From: Candidatus Fraserbacteria bacterium RBG_16_55_9
GTDB lineage: Bacteria > Bipolaricaulota > Bipolaricaulia > RBG-16-55-9
DNA length: 12,608 nucleotides
Direction of reading: 5' to 3'
Assembly (NCBI GenBank): GCA_001778455.1
Contig: MFGX01000130.1
Span: 42,812-55,419, forward strand
The notes beneath the pieces were generated by a model. That model saw only the letters and a program-made list of their open reading frames with translations, was not told where the DNA came from and ran no database searches. Below, in pieces: positions 8,035 to 12,608 of this stretch. Both the position numbers and the translations under genes were made by a program. Each line of letters begins with the position of its first letter. Position 1 is the stretch's first letter.

Positions 8035-9409
8035 GAGTTTGGACGATCTGATCTAGCCTCATCCCGCGCGAGCCCTTGACCAGAATCAGATTTTGATCAT
8101 CGTGCAATTCTTTGACGAGATGTTCTTTGAGTTCTTTCAAGTTGCTAGTGCAGATGGCTCGTTTTGAGGTCCAAGCTGCCTGTCTTCGTAGAGCCGAAGC
8201 TGTCTCTCTCGCCAGCTCTCCTAGAGTGAAGACCTGATCGATGCCCAGTTCCTGGATCACGCCTGCAAGCTCACGATGCAGTTCTACTGAAAAATCCCCC
8301 AGTTCGAGCATGTCCCCGAATACGAAGATTTTTCGGTAGGGAACTCGCATGCGTGCCAGAATCTGCAAAGCTTCTTTCACAGACGTTGAATTCGCGTTAT
8401 ACGAATCATCCACGATGAGCCCGAATCGCAGCGATCGTAGAAGCTCTAGTCGATGGGGCACGGGTTTGAAATCTGCAAGAGCTTTCTGAATGTTCGCACG
8501 ATCGACTCCAAGTTCCAACGCCACGGCAACGGCAGCGAGTATGTTATACACATTCGCCCGCCCCAGGAGTTGTGGGCACACCCGAAAGCGCTCTTGCGAC
8601 GTTAAGACCTCAAAGGCGACTCCAGCAAGTTGGTCGTCACAAATATGTTCTGCTCGCACCATAGCGCGCTTGCTCTCTATGCCGAAACCAACGACACGCG
8701 CGCGCAGCTTCTTGGCCCACAGGGCAAGATACGGTGCATCAAAGTTCAATACGGCTAAGCCATTTGGAGCGAGGCTCTCGATGAGTTCCCATTTCGCCCG
8801 CGCAAGCTCTTCGCGGTTTTGGAAGAACCCCAAGTGTGCGTCGCCAATCGACGTGAGTACGCCGATGGTGGGCTGGGCGATGTCGCAGAGCGTTCGGATC
8901 TCGCCAGGCCGCTGAAGTGCAAGCTCAAAGATGCCCACCTCAGTCTCGTCAGGCATATTGAGAAGCGCGATGGGGTGCCCAATCTCAGTGTTGTAATTGC
9001 CCGGAGAGCGATATGTCTTATAGTCTTGGCTGGCGAGTGCGTGGATCAGCTCTTTGGTCGTCGTCTTGCCTGAGCTGCCTGTAATCCCAACGACAGGCAT
9101 GTTCCATTGCCGGCGATATGCCGTGGCCAGTTGTCGAAGGGCTTTTCCAGTGTCCGGCACTTGGACGAGATTGTGGAGTCTTCCCACGAGCGAGGGAGGA
9201 ATCTGTCGGACCAGTGCTCCGCTCGCTCCTCTCTGAAACGCCTCTCTCAAGAAGAGGTGCCCGTCTGTATGTTCACCGGACAGAGCAATGAAAAGCTCTC
9301 CCGCATTGAGGCACCGGCTGTCGACGGAGTATCCCGCAATCTTTCGGGTTAGGTCCGGCTGGTGGACCTGACCTCCCACGACCTGAGCGATCTGCTCGAT
9401 CGTCCACAC
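8024..9409 (-). CDS. murF: UDP-N-acetylmuramoyl-tripeptide--D-alanyl-D-alanine ligase (MurF)
   Basis: MurF is the last cytoplasmic Mur ligase. It uses ATP to add D-Ala-D-Ala to UDP-MurNAc-tripeptide, giving the pentapeptide precursor of peptidoglycan. The 461-residue length is normal. Domain 1 binds the UDP-substrate (SVDSR, residues 28-32). The central ATPase domain has the P-loop GITGSSGKTTTKE (108-120), NYNTEIGHP (138-146), ELALQRPGEI (162-171) and GDAHLGFF (189-196). Domain 3 has DDSYNANSTSVKEAL (334-348), FGDMLELG (364-371) and KGSRGMRLDQ (445-454). The GTG start at 9407-9409 gives the usual MWTIEQIA N-terminus. It follows the S55 gene by 4 bases with only a weak ribosome site, so translational coupling is likely. 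No other cell-wall (dcw) genes are visible; its partners here are sucC and an exported peptidase homologue. It converges on and overlaps the four-CARDB gene. Confidence 0.97.
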   Translation of the reverse strand: MWTIEQIAQVVGGQVHQPDLTRKIAGYSVDSRCLNAGELFIALSGEHTDGHLFLREAFQRGASGALVRQIPPSLVGRLHNLVQVPDTGKALRQLATAYRRQWNMPVVGITGSSGKTTTKELIHALASQDYKTYRSPGNYNTEIGHPIALLNMPDETEVGIFELALQRPGEIRTLCDIAQPTIGVLTSIGDAHLGFFQNREELARAKWELIESLAPNGLAVLNFDAPYLALWAKKLRARVVGFGIESKRAMVRAEHICDDQLAGVAFEVLTSQERFRVCPQLLGRANVYNILAAVAVALELGVDRANIQKALADFKPVPHRLELLRSLRFGLIVDDSYNANSTSVKEALQILARMRVPYRKIFVFGDMLELGDFSVELHRELAGVIQELGIDQVFTLGELARETASALRRQAAWTSKRAICTSNLKELKEHLVKELHDDQNLILVKGSRGMRLDQIVQTLMA

Positions 9410-9413
9410 GATC

Positions 9414-11345
9414 TCAGCAGTAAAAGAGCTGAGAGCACTTCTTTTCCGGCTCCTTGGACTCCTCGTCTTTGTGCTCTTCTTCTTGCTTCGGCTGCTCCGG
9501 CAGTTGGATCTGGATGCTTACCCGCCCCTCGCCGGTCAACACCCAATCACCGAGCTTTTGAACATCTTGAACGGGCGCTCTTTCTTCATCGCCTTCTTCG
9601 CTGCTCCCTTGGGGCAGGCCCAACAGCTCCACGGTGAGTTGATCGTTGGTCGTCGAGCCCTCAACGGCATCGATGAGTTGCCCTAGATCGTCGTACGCGA
9701 TGGTCTGTCCCTGTCCGTTCTGTTGGCGGCGCGGTCCACCGAAGACATGAAGCGTCAAGTTCTTTACGGTCGCATCGTCGGGGAGCTTGAAGACTCCCGT
9801 GGCTGTCTTTTCTTCGCCACGATAGGGTCTAAGTTGCACAGTGTAGCGCACGGTCTCGCCCGGCTGATAGACCTCTTTGTCCGTCTGGATGGACTTAACT
9901 TGCAGCAGGTGAATGGATTCGTTCACGGCGATATCCACATCCACCCGATCCACCCCGGGATCGAGAAACTCGTTCTGGCTTAGCAAGAAGACGATCTGAG
10001 CTGCCTGCAGAGGTCCGTAGTAGGCGATGTCGCTGAAATTGGTGAAGATATCGGAGCGCTGCAATCTCTTTGGCATCTCCGTGCCGTGGATGGCGTATTC
10101 GATTCTCATCGTCCCTGGGCCGATGCGGTTCAGTGTGGAATCCACAGCCTGTAGGAGTATGGCGAAGACCAAGGACGGGACAAAGTTACTGGTCTTGGAG
10201 AGATTCACGGTCAGATCTTGCGCCGTGCCTGTTGTCTCATCGTCCAGATGGACATTCAGTTTTACAGCGGGAGGCGTATAATCAAGAGCGGCTCCGATCG
10301 CTTGCGTACGATCTTCGAGGACGGTCCCGATGATCTCGCTCCGATCGACTTCGGGGATGACGAACGAGAGATAGGAACTGGCGGATACGTCCAAGTAGCG
10401 GCCTCTTGCCAGGAACATACCCGATGCGCCGGTGTGATAGAACTCGTGGCCGCAGGCAAGGAGTACGTGCGTCTCTGGATCAATGTAGGTCGTCGTGCAC
10501 AGGCCGCCGAAGAGCACATCCCCATTCGAGAGAAGAGCAGCCACGGGACGGCCCGGCTCGACCTCTTCGGCAAACCCTCCGGGTTGAGCTGTTGTCGCTG
10601 CCAGGGGGTAGATGGTTGTCCCAAAGCGTTCCTCGAAGCCCATCTGAAGTCCCTCAAAGAAATCAACGAAGCCGGGGGATGCGAGAGGAAGAAAGCTGGA
10701 AGCGTATTTCTCTAGGACCTGAGGGGACAGGCCGGACTTGAGCACGCTGAGGGCTCGATCGGTCAAGCCGCTCACCCAAAGGGGAGTCCCTGTCGGAAGT
10801 GCTTGCACCGTATCGGGGGCACGGAGCTCTTCGAATCGAAGCTTGCCGTCCTCGAGCCGCGTGAGGCCTCGCTCCAGCTCACCACGCGGTATCAGCGGCT
10901 GATGGCTCTGAGCTTCGACCGTGCGCCGGATGGGCTCGATGAGCTTGAGCATCGTCTCGATGGGGCGCACGTATCCAATGGGGTTGGGGCTATCATCGTA
11001 CGCGAAGGCGGCAAAGAAACCTCCGATGAGGCGCTCATTGATGTAAATGGGGCTGCCGCTCATCCCCTGGGCAAATCCGCCAGCCTCTCGGATCAGATCA
11101 CCACTGCCGCGCACCAAAATATAATCGTTCAGCTCACCGGGGTTATCAAAGATCCCAATGATGCGAACTTGGAAGATCCGTACTTGATCGCCTCCGATGG
11201 CGACCTTGCCAATTCCTTCCATCCCGATCCGTAGATCCTTCATAAAGAGAAAAGGGGATTGACTGAAACTGGCAGAAGCGGGCAAGACAGCATAGGCCAC
11301 CAGCAACAGAAGTAGACTCAATGCGCCATATCTAGCGATTCTCAT
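9414..11345 (-). CDS. Exported S55-type (SpoIVB-like) serine peptidase homologue, apparently permuted
   Basis: The 643-residue protein has a signal peptide (hydrophobic core about 8-21, likely cleavage near ASA, residue 26). Residues about 33-140 contain GGFAQGMSGSPI (89-100) followed by RLIGGFFAAF, the serine motif of peptidase family S55; S96 is the expected nucleophile. Residues about 262-360 contain GRPVAALLSNGD, a TTTYID strand and ACGHEF with H300, then TVLEDRTQAIGAAL; this matches the histidine half of SpoIVB. The order of halves is reversed relative to Bacillus SpoIVB as I recall it. A beta-rich, Ig-like region follows (about 485-615) and a charged tail ending in two cysteines. Cysteines 283 and 298 flank the strand leading to H300. 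No PDZ domain is evident. It may be an active peptidase or a binding relic; substrate unknown. The ATG has a strong Shine-Dalgarno site that overlaps the sucC stop. Confidence 0.9.
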   Translation of the reverse strand: MRIARYGALSLLLLLVAYAVLPASASFSQSPFLFMKDLRIGMEGIGKVAIGGDQVRIFQVRIIGIFDNPGELNDYILVRGSGDLIREAGGFAQGMSGSPIYINERLIGGFFAAFAYDDSPNPIGYVRPIETMLKLIEPIRRTVEAQSHQPLIPRGELERGLTRLEDGKLRFEELRAPDTVQALPTGTPLWVSGLTDRALSVLKSGLSPQVLEKYASSFLPLASPGFVDFFEGLQMGFEERFGTTIYPLAATTAQPGGFAEEVEPGRPVAALLSNGDVLFGGLCTTTYIDPETHVLLACGHEFYHTGASGMFLARGRYLDVSASSYLSFVIPEVDRSEIIGTVLEDRTQAIGAALDYTPPAVKLNVHLDDETTGTAQDLTVNLSKTSNFVPSLVFAILLQAVDSTLNRIGPGTMRIEYAIHGTEMPKRLQRSDIFTNFSDIAYYGPLQAAQIVFLLSQNEFLDPGVDRVDVDIAVNESIHLLQVKSIQTDKEVYQPGETVRYTVQLRPYRGEEKTATGVFKLPDDATVKNLTLHVFGGPRRQQNGQGQTIAYDDLGQLIDAVEGSTTNDQLTVELLGLPQGSSEEGDEERAPVQDVQKLGDWVLTGEGRVSIQIQLPEQPKQEEEHKDEESKEPEKKCSQLFYC

Positions 11346-11351
11346 GCGTAT

Positions 11352-11359
11352 ACCTCCTC
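11352..11359 (-). promoter_or_regulatory. Shine-Dalgarno site of the S55 gene overlapping the sucC stop
   Basis: On the minus strand the sequence TGAGGAGGT contains the sucC stop TGA (11358-11360). The GAGGAGGT (11352-11359) lies 6-7 bases before the S55 ATG at 11343-11345. The overlap ties the two genes together in one message and permits strong independent or re-initiated translation. Confidence 0.8.
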
Positions 11360-12500
11360 AGTTCCGTTCTTGTGATGAGCCGACGAGCCGGGCGATCTCG
11401 GCGGCCCCCTCTTCCATATCCGATACCGCAATGAATCCCTGAGTTTGCTTGAGGAGTGCCCGTCCCTCTGCCTCATTGGTACCCACAAGGCGCACGACCA
11501 TGGGGACTCGCATGCCCAGAGCCTTTTGGGTCTCGATGATCCCTTGGGCTACGAGGTCACAGCGGGTGATGCCCCCAAAGATGTTGATGAAGACGCCGCG
11601 GACCTGCCGGTCGCGCAGCACCAACAAAAGAGCCTTGCTCATCTGTGCTGCGGTGGCCCCGCCACCGACATCTAGGAAATTGGCCGGGCGCCCTCCCTTG
11701 AGTTTTACGAGGTCGAGCGTAGCCATCACCAACCCCGCGCCGTTGCCGATGATGCCGATGCTCCCATCGAGCTTTACATACTGCAGATCCGCCTCGTGGG
11801 CGGCTTGCTCCAGAGGGTCAATTCTCTCTTCATACCCATTGGGGATCTTCGTGGGCAGATCATCGTCGTCGAGGATGAACTTAGAATCCAGCGCCCAGAT
11901 CCCCCCCTCCGGGGTGAAGGCCAGCGGATTGATCTCCACCAGATGCGCATGATATTCCACAAAAGCCCGGTAGAGTTTCTGGGTGACATCGGTGAGAGCT
12001 CCCATCTGGCTTTGAGGGACTTGGGCCTCAAAGAGCAGGCGGCGAACCTGGTGGGCGTGCAGCCCTTCTAGAGGGGAGATGTGACACTTCTGGATCTTCT
12101 CCGGGGAGGACTTCGCCACCTCTTCGATGTCCACTCCCCCCTCTCGGGAGAAGAGGAGCACTGGGCGTCGGGCAGAGCGGTCGAGCGTGATGCCCAGATA
12201 ATACTCCTGTTCGATTTCTACGGCCTGAGTGATGAGCAGGCAGCGCACGTGTTCGCCCTGGATGGTCATTCGGAGAATATCCGTGGCGTGTTTCTCAGCT
12301 TCTTCCGAGGTCCGTGCGATCTGGATGCCGCCAGCCTTACCTCGTCCGCCCGTGGCCACTTGGGCCTTTACAACCACCGGAAAACCCAGTTCACCGGCGA
12401 TTCGTTTCGCGGCTTCAGGGGTATTGGCTACTTTACCGGGGGGCACAGGAAGATCGACTTGCGCAAACAGCTCTTTACCCTGGTATTCGAGCAGCTTCAA
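11358..12500 (-). CDS. sucC: Succinyl-CoA synthetase (ADP-forming) beta subunit
   Basis: SucC forms, with SucD, the enzyme that interconverts succinyl-CoA and succinate with ATP or GTP formation in the TCA cycle. The 380-residue length is normal. The N-terminal ATP-grasp domain opens with MKLLEYQGKELF (1-12) and has KAQVATGGRGKAGGI (45-59), EINPLA (189-194) and DSKFILDDDD (205-214). The C-terminal CoA-ligase domain has GIIGNGAGLVMATLD (249-263), FLDVGGGA (275-282), NIFGGITRCDLVAQGI (306-321) and VRLVGTNEAEG (336-346). The start is TTG at 12498-12500, chosen because it gives the family-typical N-terminus; a GGAG lies 10 bases upstream. Unusually, sucD does not follow. Instead an exported S55 protein gene starts 12 bases later, then murF. 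The nucleotide preference (ATP or GTP) cannot be decided by eye. Confidence 0.96.
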   Translation of the reverse strand: MKLLEYQGKELFAQVDLPVPPGKVANTPEAAKRIAGELGFPVVVKAQVATGGRGKAGGIQIARTSEEAEKHATDILRMTIQGEHVRCLLITQAVEIEQEYYLGITLDRSARRPVLLFSREGGVDIEEVAKSSPEKIQKCHISPLEGLHAHQVRRLLFEAQVPQSQMGALTDVTQKLYRAFVEYHAHLVEINPLAFTPEGGIWALDSKFILDDDDLPTKIPNGYEERIDPLEQAAHEADLQYVKLDGSIGIIGNGAGLVMATLDLVKLKGGRPANFLDVGGGATAAQMSKALLLVLRDRQVRGVFINIFGGITRCDLVAQGIIETQKALGMRVPMVVRLVGTNEAEGRALLKQTQGFIAVSDMEEGAAEIARLVGSSQERN

Positions 12501-12524
12501 TCGCGGCCCACTCCATTCGCTCGA

Positions 12525-12608
12525 TTAGGCTTTCTCCTCTACTTTGGGCTGGTCTTTCAATACGTTGGGCGTCGGAGTCGTTTGAGCGGATTGGGCTTCG
12601 ATTGGTCC
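12525..12608 (-). CDS. C-terminal end of an unidentified protein
   Basis: An open minus-strand frame enters from the window edge and ends at TAA (12525-12527), showing the last 27 residues. They are rich in Pro, Thr and Gln and then turn charged, ending in KVEEKA. This looks like a flexible tail of a larger protein. It lies 24 bases upstream of sucC on the same strand, so it is probably in the same operon. The family cannot be named from the tail; SucD is neither supported nor excluded. Confidence 0.6.
   Translation of the reverse strand, partial: GPIEAQSAQTTPTPNVLKDQPKVEEKA

Noticed and set aside
9414..11345. Naming the S55 protein spoIVB and inferring a spore-former
   Set aside because: S55 domains occur outside sporulating bacteria. 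The order of halves differs, no PDZ domain is seen and no sporulation genes are nearby.
12475..12516. Thirteen-codon ATG reading frame overlapping the TTG start of sucC in another frame
   Set aside because: It could in principle affect sucC initiation, but the peptide has no recognisable features and short frames of this size are common by chance. The family-typical N-terminus supports the TTG start.

Overview
The window carries eight protein genes plus the tail of a ninth. GC content is moderate (a little over 50% by eye) and coding density is very high. No tRNA, rRNA, CRISPR array, insertion sequence or phage gene was seen. It looks like bacterial chromosome. Peptidoglycan synthesis (murF), a TCA-cycle enzyme (sucC), strong purine-rich Shine-Dalgarno sites, sigma70-type promoters and many exported beta-sandwich proteins with paired cysteines fit a cell with an oxidising envelope compartment. 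The lineage cannot be fixed from sequence alone. A deep-branching environmental lineage (for example a candidate phylum such as Bipolaricaulota/Acetothermia) is a guess from overall style, not a result.

Left part (1-8034): an envelope or surface-protein locus. A partial hypothetical gene (+, ending at 448) meets, tail to tail, a 919-residue membrane-anchored protein made of seven CARDB-type beta-sandwich repeats (-, 455-3214). Upstream of it on the same strand is a small secreted protein of unknown function (3373-3969). A 223-base divergent control region (3970-4192) separates this from two + strand genes that are probably co-transcribed. The first is a 687-residue exported protein with two CARDB repeats fused to a C-terminal beta-propeller of about seven blades. 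The second is a 591-residue exported protein with four CARDB repeats. The three proteins hold 13 CARDB repeats, with cysteines almost entirely in close pairs. CARDB modules are generally thought to act in adhesion or protein interaction outside the cell. The substrate of this set is unknown.

Right part (8024-12608): a tightly packed - strand operon. The order of transcription is a truncated unknown gene, sucC (succinyl-CoA synthetase beta), an exported S55-type (SpoIVB-like) serine peptidase homologue of 643 residues, and murF. Gaps are 24, 12 and 4 bases. murF converges on the last CARDB gene, and their coding ends overlap by 11 bases.

The most interesting point is the S55 protein. Its serine-containing half (GMSGSP) lies N-terminal to its histidine-containing half (CGH), the reverse of the order in Bacillus SpoIVB, which suggests a circularly permuted peptidase fold. 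No stretch above 300 bases lacks a gene. The two largest gaps (3215-3372 and 3970-4192) hold the recognisable promoters and ribosome binding sites.
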